Assembly: GCF_000308575.1 (NCBI RefSeq) | Contig: NZ_BAFZ01000113.1 | Span: forward strand, 1-64,000 | Length of the DNA: 64,000 bases | Direction of reading: 5' to 3' | Origin: Nocardia exalbida NBRC 100660 | GTDB taxonomy: Bacteria > Actinomycetota > Actinomycetes > Mycobacteriales > Mycobacteriaceae | Shown: piece after piece, positions 27,186-35,567 of the stretch | How the letters are laid out: each line of letters starts with the position of its first letter | Numbering within the stretch: the first letter of the stretch is position 1 | The notes under the pieces: generated by a model | Database searches by the model: none | What the model was told of the DNA's origin: nothing | Seen by the model: only the letters and a program-made list of their open reading frames with translations | Position numbers and translations under genes: made by a program

Positions 27186-27211
27186 ATCGTATGCTCAAGC
27201 TTACGATATGC
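27182..27211. promoter_or_regulatory. 30-base palindromic operator between divergent marR and DinB-like genes
   Basis: The arms GCATATCGTA and TACGATATGC are perfect 10-base complements separated by 10 bases that are themselves partly symmetrical (GCT/AGC). The element overlaps the start codon of the minus-strand gene and ends 19 bases before the marR start. Its position and symmetry are those of an autoregulated MarR operator that would repress both genes. Confidence 0.8.
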
Positions 27212-27230
27212 CAAGCAGTATCGTCGGTCC

Positions 27231-27668
27231 ATGTCCAACGCTCGTCCCGATCTGGCCGCGATGATCGTGCCGCTCGTGCGGGCGCTCATCGCCGCGGAAA
27301 CGCCCATCCTGGAGCGCCACGAACTATCCATGTGGGGTTACTCCGTCCTGCTCGGCCTGGATGCGGAACCGGTCTACACCCAAGCGGCGCTGGCCAAGGC
27401 GATCGGCGCGGACAAGACCCGCATCATCGGCGTGCTGGACGAGTTGCAGCGCCGGGGCCTGATCACGCGCGAACCGGACCCGTCCGACCGGCGGGTCAAC
27501 CTGGTGTCGCTGACCGACGAGGGCCGCGCCCTCCGCGACCGCGTCCAGCGCGACATCCAAACCGGCGAGGAGAAACTGCTGGAGCGACTCCCCGCCCCGG
27601 ACCGCCGAGTGTTCGTGCGCGCCCTGCGCACCCTCTCCGCCGCGGTATCCGAGCAGTCCAAACCCTGA
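27231..27668 (+). CDS. MarR-family transcriptional regulator
   Basis: Winged-helix regulator of 145 residues. The DNA-binding region is visible in YTQAALAKAIGADKTRIIGV followed by LDELQRRGLITREPDPSDRR and the wing VNLVSLTDEGRAL, all typical of MarR. It is transcribed divergently from a DinB-like metal-dependent protein, with a near-perfect 30-base palindrome between them. By analogy with other MarR systems it probably represses both genes until a small ligand, such as an electrophile or phenolic compound, is bound. Ligand is unknown. Confidence 0.93.
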   Translation: MSNARPDLAAMIVPLVRALIAAETPILERHELSMWGYSVLLGLDAEPVYTQAALAKAIGADKTRIIGVLDELQRRGLITREPDPSDRRVNLVSLTDEGRALRDRVQRDIQTGEEKLLERLPAPDRRVFVRALRTLSAAVSEQSKP

Positions 27669-27834
27669 CCGCGAACCGCGCATTGTGTCCCGTGACACAT
27701 ATCGCCGAGCACCGTTCGCATGGTGGCGAGCGTCATGACGACTCGTAATGCGCAGGTCAACTAGCCTGATGACGTGCGGCAGCCGCAGCGCGCGCACACT
27801 CTGACGCAATGCAGCGAACCCCTAGCGAAAGCGA

Positions 27835-28620
27835 ATGCCGATGATCCTGGTGGCTCAGGTCAGCGACACCCATTTCGATCTCGGCACCCGCAACGCCCAG
27901 CGTGTCCAGCGGGTGATGGAGTTCTTCGCCGGGTTGCGCCACAGGCCCGACGCCATCCTCGTGACCGGCGACATCACCGATTCCGGCAAAGCCGAACAGT
28001 ACGCGGAAGCCAAGCTCGCGTTCGACACCGAGATCCCGGTGTACGCCATCCCCGGCAACCACGACGACCGCGCGGGCTTCCGTACCGCCTTACTCGGCGA
28101 GCCCGCCTCCGACGCCCCCATCAACCGCTCGCACCGAATCGGTGATCTCACCCTCGCGCTCTTGGATTCGAGCATTCCCGGGGAGCCCGGCGGACGACTC
28201 GCCGAGGAGACCTACCGTTGGCTGAGCGGCGTACTCGACGCCGCGCCCCCGGCCAAACCGATCCTGCTCGCCCTGCACCACCCGCCCGCGCACCTGTACA
28301 GCCCGATCGTCGACGGGATCTCCCTCGCCGATCCCCAGCGGCTCGCCGACCTGGTGGCCGGTGACGACCGGATCGTCGCCGTGCTCACCGGGCACGCGCA
28401 TTCCGCGGCGACGACCACGTTCGGCGGACGCCCGCTGCTGGTCGGCCCGAGCACCGCGTCGGTGCTCAGCGGCGAGTGGGAACTCGACCTGCCCGACCAC
28501 GTCATGGACTACGCGCCGGACCCGACGGTCTCGCTGCACGTCATCGGCGACGATCACCGGCTCACCACCCATTTCCGGACCGTTCCGATGGGCGGCCGGA
28601 TCGGCGTGCAACCGGCTTGA
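27835..28620 (+). CDS. Calcineurin-like metallophosphoesterase (CpdA-type)
   Basis: Binuclear metal phosphoesterase of 261 residues. The five family motifs appear in order: VSDTHFD, VTGDITDSG, IPGNHDDR, LALHHPP and LTGHAHS. This spacing is typical of the CpdA/Rv0805 branch, whose members hydrolyse cyclic nucleotides, although substrate cannot be fixed from sequence. No signal peptide or membrane segment is seen. The start ATG has only a weak Shine-Dalgarno; a second ATG lies two codons later. A class III adenylate cyclase lies about 2.5 kb upstream, so a role in cAMP turnover is plausible. Confidence 0.92.
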   Translation: MPMILVAQVSDTHFDLGTRNAQRVQRVMEFFAGLRHRPDAILVTGDITDSGKAEQYAEAKLAFDTEIPVYAIPGNHDDRAGFRTALLGEPASDAPINRSHRIGDLTLALLDSSIPGEPGGRLAEETYRWLSGVLDAAPPAKPILLALHHPPAHLYSPIVDGISLADPQRLADLVAGDDRIVAVLTGHAHSAATTTFGGRPLLVGPSTASVLSGEWELDLPDHVMDYAPDPTVSLHVIGDDHRLTTHFRTVPMGGRIGVQPA

Positions 28621-28687
28621 GCGCGGTTTACCCGGCACCAGCCGGGGCAATCGGGAGGCACGAGACGCCTACCCGGGAGGATGCACC

Positions 28688-29365
28688 ATGGTCGACCTGC
28701 CAGCCGCAGTGGTGAAGAGCGCGTTCGCGACCGGAGCGCGGATCCGGCATGCGCGGGTGTTCCACCCGAACGGATTGCACCTGGCCGGTCGCCTGCACGC
28801 CGAACCCGAGTTCGAGCCGCTGTTCGGCGCCGGCGAACGCGCGGTGATCGCGCGGCTGTCCAAGGGCGTCGGACTACCGAACGGCCTGCCCGACGTGCTC
28901 GGCCTGGCGTTCCGAGTACTCGACCGGGACGACGAGCCCTGGGACTTCGCGCTGGCCACTACGGGGCAGGGAGCGCTGGGCCGGCTGGTGATCACCCCCG
29001 CGCGCGGCTGGGCCAGCGCGCGCTACGGCTGCCTGATGCCCTACCGGATCAGCAACTCCGCGCCGACCTGGTTCTTCGCCGAGCCAGACGGTGTGCAGCC
29101 CGCTTCGGCGTCGCTCGAGGCGATGCAAGCCCATCTGAACGAGGATCTGGTGAGCTTCACCCTCAGCGCGGGCCGTCTCGGCGGACCCACCTGGCGGGTC
29201 GCCGAAATCACGCTGCGGCCCGCCGAATCCGCCGAGCATCGCACGGATTACTTCGATCCGATGCTCAACCACCCTGCCGAGGTGGAGTTGTTCCCCAAAG
29301 CCATCGGCAAGATCCGCGAACTGGCCTACACGGGCAGCCGCAGCGGCCGCGGCGAAGGGGCTTAG
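28688..29365 (+). CDS. Catalase-fold-like protein of unknown function
   Basis: Protein of 225 residues that I cannot assign with certainty. Several stretches recall small catalase-fold haem proteins: ARVFHPNGLHLAGRL resembles the distal-histidine strand, VIARLSKGVGLPNGLPDVLG followed by LAFRVLD resembles the catalase beta-barrel, and the C-terminal IRELAYTGSRSGR matches the spacing of the proximal Tyr-Arg haem-ligand helix. It is far shorter than true catalases. No signal peptide is present. The ATG follows GGGAGG with an 8-base spacer. It is 67 bases after the metallophosphoesterase and may be co-transcribed. Its stop codon overlaps the stop of the convergent AraC gene by four bases. Confidence 0.8.
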   Translation: MVDLPAAVVKSAFATGARIRHARVFHPNGLHLAGRLHAEPEFEPLFGAGERAVIARLSKGVGLPNGLPDVLGLAFRVLDRDDEPWDFALATTGQGALGRLVITPARGWASARYGCLMPYRISNSAPTWFFAEPDGVQPASASLEAMQAHLNEDLVSFTLSAGRLGGPTWRVAEITLRPAESAEHRTDYFDPMLNHPAEVELFPKAIGKIRELAYTGSRSGRGEGA

Positions 29366-30423
29366 CGCCGGACGACGCGTTCGCGGCGATAGGCGGCCGG
29401 GGTGTTACCGGTCCACCGCTTGAAGGCGAAGATGAACGTCGAGGCTTCGGCGTAACCGAGGCGGATCGCGACATCGCTCACCGACAGTGGTGTGGCGGTG
29501 AGCATTTCCTCGGCCAGGGCACGCCGCACCTCGTCCAGCAGCGCCCGATAGCTGGTGCCCGCCGCGTCGAGATGCCTGCGCAGCGTGCGCGTGCTCATGT
29601 TGAGATCGTTCGCCACGGCGTCGATGCCGGGCGGCGCGGCGAACCCGTCCGCGCCGCCGCGCGGGACCAAGCGCTCGCGCACCTCGGCCGCGATGCCGGT
29701 GCGGGCCCTGCGGCGGTGCACCAACTCCCGGCACTGCGCCAGGCACATCGCCCACGTGTGCTCGTTGGCCTGCGGCAACGGCTGCTCCAGCAGCATGGGT
29801 TCGATGGCGAACAGGTTGCGCGGCATGTCGAACCGCGGGGCCACCAGGGTGACCTCCGCGATCCGATCGGCGTAGCCCGGTGCGGGAAAACGGAATTCGG
29901 CCCTGGTCAGCGGCAGGCGCGTGCCGAGCAGATCGCTCATCACCTGATGCATCGCGGTGACGTCGCGTTCGACGAGGAACTGGCGCACATCCGTCGGCAC
30001 CGACTCGTCGTGCACCACCGCGACGAACTCGTTGTCGCCCCACTCGGCCACCGGTAGGCAGAAGGTGAAGCTGAGGTCCAGGTAGCGCAGCGCGAAGCTG
30101 ATCGCCTCCCCCAGCGTCGGGCTGCTGACGCAGGCGAAGCCGAAGATGCCGAAGGTGGTGATCCGGTAGCGGCGGCCCACCTCGACGCCCAGCGCGGGAC
30201 GGCCGGCGAGTTCGCGAACGAGGTTGCGGATGACCGCCAGTTCGGTGTGCGCATCGATCTGCGCGTCCGGATCGCGCAGTTGCTGCTCGGTCAGCGCGGT
30301 GCCGTGCAGCATGCGCGCCGCGGGCACGTCGTGTTCGGCCGCGTAGCCGACCATCAGTGCCACGCTGGCCACGCCGCGCGGAAAGTTCCAATCGCGGATA
30401 TCCGGATCCTGCACCCGCTCCAC
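29362..30423 (-). CDS. AraC-family transcriptional regulator with large N-terminal sensor domain
   Basis: Regulator of 353 residues starting with GTG. The N-terminal domain (about 15-210) is the arabinose-binding-like sensor found in actinobacterial regulators of this type (GIFGFACVSSPTLGEAISFA). The C-terminal double helix-turn-helix is clear: DLNMSTRTLRRHLDAAGTSY and VSDVAIRLGYAEASTFIFAF, followed by KRWTGNTPAAYR. It is divergent from a Baeyer-Villiger monooxygenase gene, with only 85 bases between the two start codons, which suggests that it activates that monooxygenase in response to a hydrophobic ketone or related compound. Confidence 0.93.
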   Translation of the reverse strand: MERVQDPDIRDWNFPRGVASVALMVGYAAEHDVPAARMLHGTALTEQQLRDPDAQIDAHTELAVIRNLVRELAGRPALGVEVGRRYRITTFGIFGFACVSSPTLGEAISFALRYLDLSFTFCLPVAEWGDNEFVAVVHDESVPTDVRQFLVERDVTAMHQVMSDLLGTRLPLTRAEFRFPAPGYADRIAEVTLVAPRFDMPRNLFAIEPMLLEQPLPQANEHTWAMCLAQCRELVHRRRARTGIAAEVRERLVPRGGADGFAAPPGIDAVANDLNMSTRTLRRHLDAAGTSYRALLDEVRRALAEEMLTATPLSVSDVAIRLGYAEASTFIFAFKRWTGNTPAAYRRERVVRR

Positions 30424-30508
30424 GCGGACATTATGGCCGAATTTCTCTATGCGACGGCACGGCGGCTCCTACAGTGGAGACAACTACGGTCGGAGTGAGG
30501 AGTGTCAC

Positions 30509-31975
30509 ATGACAACGCGCGGCCGGCCGTCGATCCTCATCATCGGCGCGGGCTTCGGCGGCATCGGCATGGCCATCGAGTTGCGCCGCAACGGCTTCGA
30601 CGACATCACCGTGCTGGAACGCGCCGCCGACCTCGGCGGGGTGTGGCGGGAGAACACCTACCCCGGTGCGGCCTGCGACGTCCCCTCGCCGCTGTACTCG
30701 TATTCGTTCGAACCCAAGCCGGACTGGCCGCAGCGGTACTCGGGGCGCGCCGCCATCCATGCCTACCTGCGCGGCGTCGCCGAGCGGCACGGCGTGCTGT
30801 CGGCGATCCGCTTCGGCACCAGCGTCACCGACGCCGAATTCGACGACGCCACCGGCCGGTGGACCGTCCGCACCGCCGACGGGGACAGCCGCGTCGTGGA
30901 CGTGCTGATCTCGGCGGTGGGTCAGCTGTCGCGTCCGTCCCTGCCCGCCATACCCGGCATCGACACCTTCGCGGGCCCGTCGTTCCATTCGGCCGAGTGG
31001 GACCACGAGGTCGACCTCCGCGGCAAACGCGTCGCCTGCGTCGGCACCGGAGCGAGCGCTGTCCAGTACATTCCCGAGATCCAGCCCGAGGTCGCCCATC
31101 TCACGCTTTTCCAGCGCACACCGGCCTGGGTGATCCCCAAGTTCGACACCGACTACTCGCCGATCCAGCACAACCTGTTCGCGCGGATGCCCGGCGCGCT
31201 GCTGGCCGAACGATTCGGGTGGTGGTCGATCGCGGAGTTCGTCTCGCTCGGGCTGGTCGAGATCCCCGCCATCGCCCGGTGGGTGGCCCGCATCGCCTCC
31301 CGGCACCTGGCCGAGCAGGTCGAGGATCCGCAGCTGCGCGCGAAACTCACCCCGGACTACCCGATCGGGTGCAAACGCGCCCTGTTCTCCAACGACTATT
31401 ACCCGGCGCTCACCCAGCCGAACGTGCGGGTGGAGACCACCGCGATCAGCGAGATCACTCCGCAGGGCGTACGCACCGCCGACGGTGCGACGCACGAGGT
31501 GGACGTGATCGTCTACGGCACCGGCTTCAAGGGCACGGAGTTCCTGTGGCCGATGGAGGTCTACGGCCGCCGGGGCCGCAGGCTGGCCGACGCCTGGGCC
31601 GAGGGGGCGCACGCGTACTACGGCATCGCGGTGCCCGACTTCCCGAACCTCTTCCTGGTCTACGGGCCGAACACCAACCTCGGCGTCGGCTCGATCATCT
31701 ACATGATCGAGTCGCAGACCCGCTACATCCGACAGGCGGTGCGGTGGCTCGCCGACCACCCCGGCCACTGTGTCGACGTCCGGGCGGACCTGGAGGAGGA
31801 CTACAACGCCGCGCTCCAGCAACGCCTGGCCCGCACCCCGTGGAACTTCTGCGCGAGCTGGTACCGCAATTCCGCGGGCCGCATCACCAACAACTGGCCC
31901 GGCTCGCAGACCAGCTACCGCCGCCGCACCCGGCGCTTCGATCCCCGGCACTACACCCTCGACCCGGTCTCGTGA
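30509..31975 (+). CDS. Baeyer-Villiger flavin monooxygenase
   Basis: FAD- and NADPH-dependent oxygenase of 488 residues that inserts oxygen next to a ketone carbonyl to make an ester or lactone. The FAD motif is ILIIGAGFGGIGMAIELR; the Baeyer-Villiger fingerprint FxGxxxHxxxW appears as FAGPSFHSAEWD; the NADPH motif is ACVGTGASAVQ; VYGTGFKGTEFLWP is the C-terminal ATGF-type block. The start ATG follows GAGGAG. The divergent AraC regulator is the likely controller. Substrate cannot be inferred; the related enzymes act on cyclic and long-chain ketones and steroids. Confidence 0.95.
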   Translation: MTTRGRPSILIIGAGFGGIGMAIELRRNGFDDITVLERAADLGGVWRENTYPGAACDVPSPLYSYSFEPKPDWPQRYSGRAAIHAYLRGVAERHGVLSAIRFGTSVTDAEFDDATGRWTVRTADGDSRVVDVLISAVGQLSRPSLPAIPGIDTFAGPSFHSAEWDHEVDLRGKRVACVGTGASAVQYIPEIQPEVAHLTLFQRTPAWVIPKFDTDYSPIQHNLFARMPGALLAERFGWWSIAEFVSLGLVEIPAIARWVARIASRHLAEQVEDPQLRAKLTPDYPIGCKRALFSNDYYPALTQPNVRVETTAISEITPQGVRTADGATHEVDVIVYGTGFKGTEFLWPMEVYGRRGRRLADAWAEGAHAYYGIAVPDFPNLFLVYGPNTNLGVGSIIYMIESQTRYIRQAVRWLADHPGHCVDVRADLEEDYNAALQQRLARTPWNFCASWYRNSAGRITNNWPGSQTSYRRRTRRFDPRHYTLDPVS

Positions 31976-32050
31976 CCGATCGCACGGCTGTCGGCCCCGC
32001 TCGGAATCGACTCGACCCGGCACCGCCCGCCGGGCTGGCAGACTTGTGCT

Positions 32051-34168
32051 GTGAATGAACTGGCCCGTCCGGGCGCATCGGAGCAGCGCGGGCCGCTGCG
32101 TCCGATCGAGCTGGCCACCGGCGCCGTGCTCGGTGGAGCCACCGTCGGACTGGTGACCATCGGGTCGGTGATCCCGTTCGCCGGTGCGCTGCAGTTGGTC
32201 GCGGCGGTCCCCATCGGGCTGATCGCGCATCGCTTCCGGCCGCGCGCCCTGATCACCGCGACCATCGCCGCCACGCTGGTCACCTTCGTGGCGGCCGGTA
32301 TGGCGTCGGCGACGGTGCTGATCGCCTCGGCCACCATGGGCGGCATCATCGGCACCGTGAAGCGGCGCGGTGGCGGGCTCGTCGCGGTGCTGGGACTCTC
32401 GCTGCTCACCGGGCTGGTGTGGGCCGCGCTGGCTGTCGGTTCGCTGCTCGTACTGTCGAGCGCGCGCGAGCTGGTCTTCGACAACATCCGCAACGGCGCG
32501 CGCGGCCTGCAGGATCTCGCCGCCCGGGTGGGCGTGACTCCGCTCGGGCGGGTCGTGGCGGATCTGGCCGACGCCGTGCTGCGCTCGTGGTGGGTGTGGC
32601 TGGGCGGCGGCGTCGCGCTCGGCATGATGGCCACCGGGGTGTGCTCCTGGTATGTCCTGGGCTCGGTGCTGGACCGGCTCGACTGGCTGCCCGGCCGGGA
32701 CCGGCTCGACGCACCGCTCGACGACCGGCCCGTCGCGCCGCTGCCGGTCACGCTGCAACACGCCGGGTTCCGCTACCCCGGCGCCGGTCGCGACGCCCTG
32801 AGCGACGTCGACCTCACCGTCGAGGTCGGGGAATTCGTCGCCGTGGTGGGGCACAACGGCTCGGGCAAGTCCACGCTGACCCGGTTGCTGGCCGGTCTGC
32901 CGCCCACCTCGGGGTCGGCGCGGCGGCCCGGCTCGGCCGGACTGGGGCGGCTGGGCGGCACGGCGCTGGTGTTGCAGCGGCCGGAGAGTCAGACCCTCGG
33001 CGTGCTCGTCGCCGACGACGTGGTGTGGGGATTGTCCGCGGACCTGGCCGCCGAGGTGGACGTGGAAGGACTGCTGAGCGAGGTCGGTCTGGCCGGGATG
33101 GGCGGCAAGGAGACCGCGACGCTCTCCGGCGGTCAGCAGCAGCGGCTGGCGGTCGCGGCGGCACTCGCCCGGCGGCCCGCACTGCTGATCGCCGACGAGG
33201 CGACCTCCATGATCGACCCGGACGGGCGCGGGGAACTGGTGGAACTGCTCGCGGGCCTGCCGAAACGCCACCCGATGGCGGTGGTCCTGGTAACCCATCA
33301 CGAAGCCGATGCCGCTGCCGCGGACCGGGTCGTGCACCTGTCGGGTGGACGGACGGTCGCGCACCTGCCCGCGTGGCCCCGTCCGGCACGCGCCGCGCGC
33401 CGCAGGCCGATGGGTGAACCGGTCCTCGAACTGCGCGATGTCCGGCACACCTACAACCGCGCGACGCCGTGGGAAGCGCCCGCGCTGCACGGCGTCGACC
33501 TGTCCGTCCGGCAGGGCGAAGCGCTGCTCGTCGTCGGCGGGAACGGCTCGGGCAAGTCCACCCTGGCCTGGATCATGGCCGGCCTGATCGAACCGAGTTC
33601 CGGCCGGTGCGAACTGCGCGGGAAGCCGGTCGGCAAGCAGATCGGCGCGGTCGGGCTCGCGTTCCAGCATTCCCGCCTGCAATTGCAGAAGCAGACCGTC
33701 GGCGCGGAGATCGCGGACTGGGGCGGACGCGCCACCGGCTCCGGTGCGGTCGGGCGCGCGCTGGACGCGGTCGGGCTGGACCGGTCGCTGGCCGCACGAT
33801 CGATCGAGGAACTCAGCGGCGGACAGGCCAAACGGGTGGTGCTCGCCGCGATCGTGGCCAGCCATCCCCAAGTGGTCGTGCTCGACGAACCGCTGGCCGG
33901 ACTCGACCCCGAGGGCCGAGCCGACATCGTGGAACTGCTCGCCCGGCTCCGGGATGCCGGTTTGACGCTGATCGTCATCTCGCACGACGTGGCCGACATG
34001 GCGGCGGTGTGCGACCGCACGGTGCACCTGCGATCGGGACGCATCCTGAGCGCGGAAGCCGCGTGGGCGGCCACGCCGGTGCCGAGTGAGGCGGCCGCGC
34101 GAGCCGACTCCGGAGCGCTGCACGCGCCCGGTGAATCGGCCTGGCGGTTCGAGCACGGAGGTCGATGA
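32051..34168 (+). CDS. ECF-type importer: membrane domain fused to two ABC ATPases
   Basis: One 705-residue protein combines a substrate-binding membrane part with both energising ATPases of an energy-coupling factor transporter. Residues 1-215 are hydrophobic, with five or six membrane helices. The first ATPase (about 240-440) has GHNGSGKST, LSGGQQQRL and LLIADEAT. The second (about 460-680) has GGNGSGKST, LSGGQAKRV, VVVLDEPLAGLDP and a switch His in ISHD. The gene starts with GTG and overlaps the following ecfT by four bases (ATGA), so translation is coupled. The arrangement matches M. tuberculosis Rv2326c with Rv2325c. The imported substrate, probably a vitamin or metal, is not known. Confidence 0.92.
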   Translation: MNELARPGASEQRGPLRPIELATGAVLGGATVGLVTIGSVIPFAGALQLVAAVPIGLIAHRFRPRALITATIAATLVTFVAAGMASATVLIASATMGGIIGTVKRRGGGLVAVLGLSLLTGLVWAALAVGSLLVLSSARELVFDNIRNGARGLQDLAARVGVTPLGRVVADLADAVLRSWWVWLGGGVALGMMATGVCSWYVLGSVLDRLDWLPGRDRLDAPLDDRPVAPLPVTLQHAGFRYPGAGRDALSDVDLTVEVGEFVAVVGHNGSGKSTLTRLLAGLPPTSGSARRPGSAGLGRLGGTALVLQRPESQTLGVLVADDVVWGLSADLAAEVDVEGLLSEVGLAGMGGKETATLSGGQQQRLAVAAALARRPALLIADEATSMIDPDGRGELVELLAGLPKRHPMAVVLVTHHEADAAAADRVVHLSGGRTVAHLPAWPRPARAARRRPMGEPVLELRDVRHTYNRATPWEAPALHGVDLSVRQGEALLVVGGNGSGKSTLAWIMAGLIEPSSGRCELRGKPVGKQIGAVGLAFQHSRLQLQKQTVGAEIADWGGRATGSGAVGRALDAVGLDRSLAARSIEELSGGQAKRVVLAAIVASHPQVVVLDEPLAGLDPEGRADIVELLARLRDAGLTLIVISHDVADMAAVCDRTVHLRSGRILSAEAAWAATPVPSEAAARADSGALHAPGESAWRFEHGGR

Positions 34169-34905
34169 TGAGCACGGTTCTGCTGCGTCAAGTGCCGGTC
34201 GCCAGTCCGGTGCACCGGCTGTGGGCGGGCACCAAGATCATCGGGGTTTTCCTGATCAGCCTGGTGCTGATGTTCCTGCCGTCCTGGCCGGTGCTCGCCG
34301 TGATGACGGGGTTCCTGGTGATCGTCGGCGTCGTCGCCCGGCTGCCGCTCGGCACGCTGCCGCGCCCGCCTTGGTGGTTCTGGGCGCTGTTCGCCGTCGG
34401 CGGCCTGCTCACCGTCCCCGTCGGCGGTGCGGCGGTGCTGCGCTACGCGCAGATCGCGATCTTCACCCTGATCCTGGTGACCGCTTCGTTCCTGATCGCG
34501 TGGACCACACCGATGGGTGACGTCGCGCCCGCCCTCGCCAAACTGGGCGCGCCGTTGCGCAGGGTCAGGATGCCGGTGGACGAATGGGCTGTCGTCGTCG
34601 CGCTCACCCTGCGCGGTCTGCCGTTGCTCATGGAGGAGATCCGGGTGCTGCGCGCCGCCCGTCGCCTCCGCCCCAAGGACCGCATGCTCGCCCGCGCGGT
34701 CGACAACCCGCTCATCGACATCCTCACCGCGGCCATGGCGGTGGCCACCCGCCGGGCCGGTGAACTGGGTGAGGCGATCACCGCACGCGGTGGCACCGGG
34801 CAACTCACCGCCCATCCCAACGCTCCCGGCCTGCGCGACGCTCTCGCTCTCGTGCTGGTCTTCGGCGTCTGCCTCGGCTCCGTCGCGCTGCACTCGCTGC
34901 TCTGA
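34165..34905 (+). CDS. ECF transporter transmembrane component EcfT (CbiQ-like)
   Basis: Membrane scaffold of 246 residues that couples ATP hydrolysis to the substrate-binding subunit. About five membrane helices are visible (IIGVFLISLVLMFLPSWPV is the first). The two Ala-Arg-Gly coupling helices typical of EcfT appear as EEIRVLRAARRLRPK and GELGEAITARGGTG. It begins inside the stop of the upstream fused ATPase gene (ATGA) and ends just before two strong hairpins, so the two genes form a complete operon. Two adjacent ATG codons could serve as start. Confidence 0.93.
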   Translation: MMSTVLLRQVPVASPVHRLWAGTKIIGVFLISLVLMFLPSWPVLAVMTGFLVIVGVVARLPLGTLPRPPWWFWALFAVGGLLTVPVGGAAVLRYAQIAIFTLILVTASFLIAWTTPMGDVAPALAKLGAPLRRVRMPVDEWAVVVALTLRGLPLLMEEIRVLRAARRLRPKDRMLARAVDNPLIDILTAAMAVATRRAGELGEAITARGGTGQLTAHPNAPGLRDALALVLVFGVCLGSVALHSLL

Positions 34906-34951
34906 TACGCGCGAGAGAAGTGAACGGGTGAAGAACCGGGTCTCGGTCGGT

Positions 34952-34989
34952 CGCGGCCCCTAATGGGCCGCGGGGCGGAATTCCGCCCC
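34952..34989 (+). terminator. Tandem hairpins ending the ECF transporter operon
   Basis: Two perfect stems lie next to each other 46 bases after the ecfT stop. The first has arms CGCGGCCC and GGGCCGCG around CTAAT. The second is an 18-base perfect palindrome with arms GGGGCGGAA and TTCCGCCCC. No T run follows, as is common in high-GC actinobacteria. Confidence 0.65.
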
Positions 34990-35567
34990 CGGAATCGCTG
35001 AATATTTGCAGACCGCCTGGTACCACTCGAGATAAGACCGATCGATGACGCGGAAAGCACTGTCGGCAGTTCACGTCCCGCGCTTCGGCGGGAACGGTAG
35101 CCGTCGACCCAGTCCAGCTAGACCCGACCACCTGCCAACGCCACGACTCTGCCGCCCGGATCACGGCCACGCCGCGCCCCTCTCCCGCACGCGTCCCGAG
35201 CCCCACGAAAGACACTGCCGCGCTGAAGATTACACCTGGCGCACAACCGTGTACGCATGCTTCGGATGCAATGCTTCGATTCGAAGATCGCACCCCAACG
35301 CGTGAATGAAGCCCGACCGGACCCACTCGAACGCCCGTATTGCTCGATCAATAAATAGCGGAAAGCTATAACACCGCGACGGGGAGAAAGACGGAGGATT
35401 ACCCTCTGAATTCGTGTCCCAAACCCCTTCGGCCACAGTACAGTTATCACTCGGAAGTAACTGTCTTTTGGATCACATCACGGATGTACACGCCGATGGG
35501 GGAAGGAAATTCGGCGTGCGCCGCGTTCTCTATTGCTCGAAGCCTGATGAAGATTGGAAACCGAGAA
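34990..35567. other. Long intergenic region upstream of a secreted protein gene
   Basis: I recognise no gene in these 578 bases. Short frames on both strands have amino-acid content unlike real proteins. The right half, from about 35220, is much richer in A and T than the surroundings and probably holds the promoter and untranslated leader of the secreted protein gene that follows. No known RNA element was recognised. Confidence 0.45.

Noticed and set aside
30431..34156. A minus-strand open frame of 1241 codons opposite the monooxygenase and ECF genes
   Set aside because: Its composition is typical of an antisense shadow, and the plus strand carries complete catalytic motifs of two real genes.
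35045..35450. Small frames on both strands in the gap before the secreted protein
   Set aside because: No Shine-Dalgarno, unusual amino-acid content and mutual overlap; no recognisable domain.
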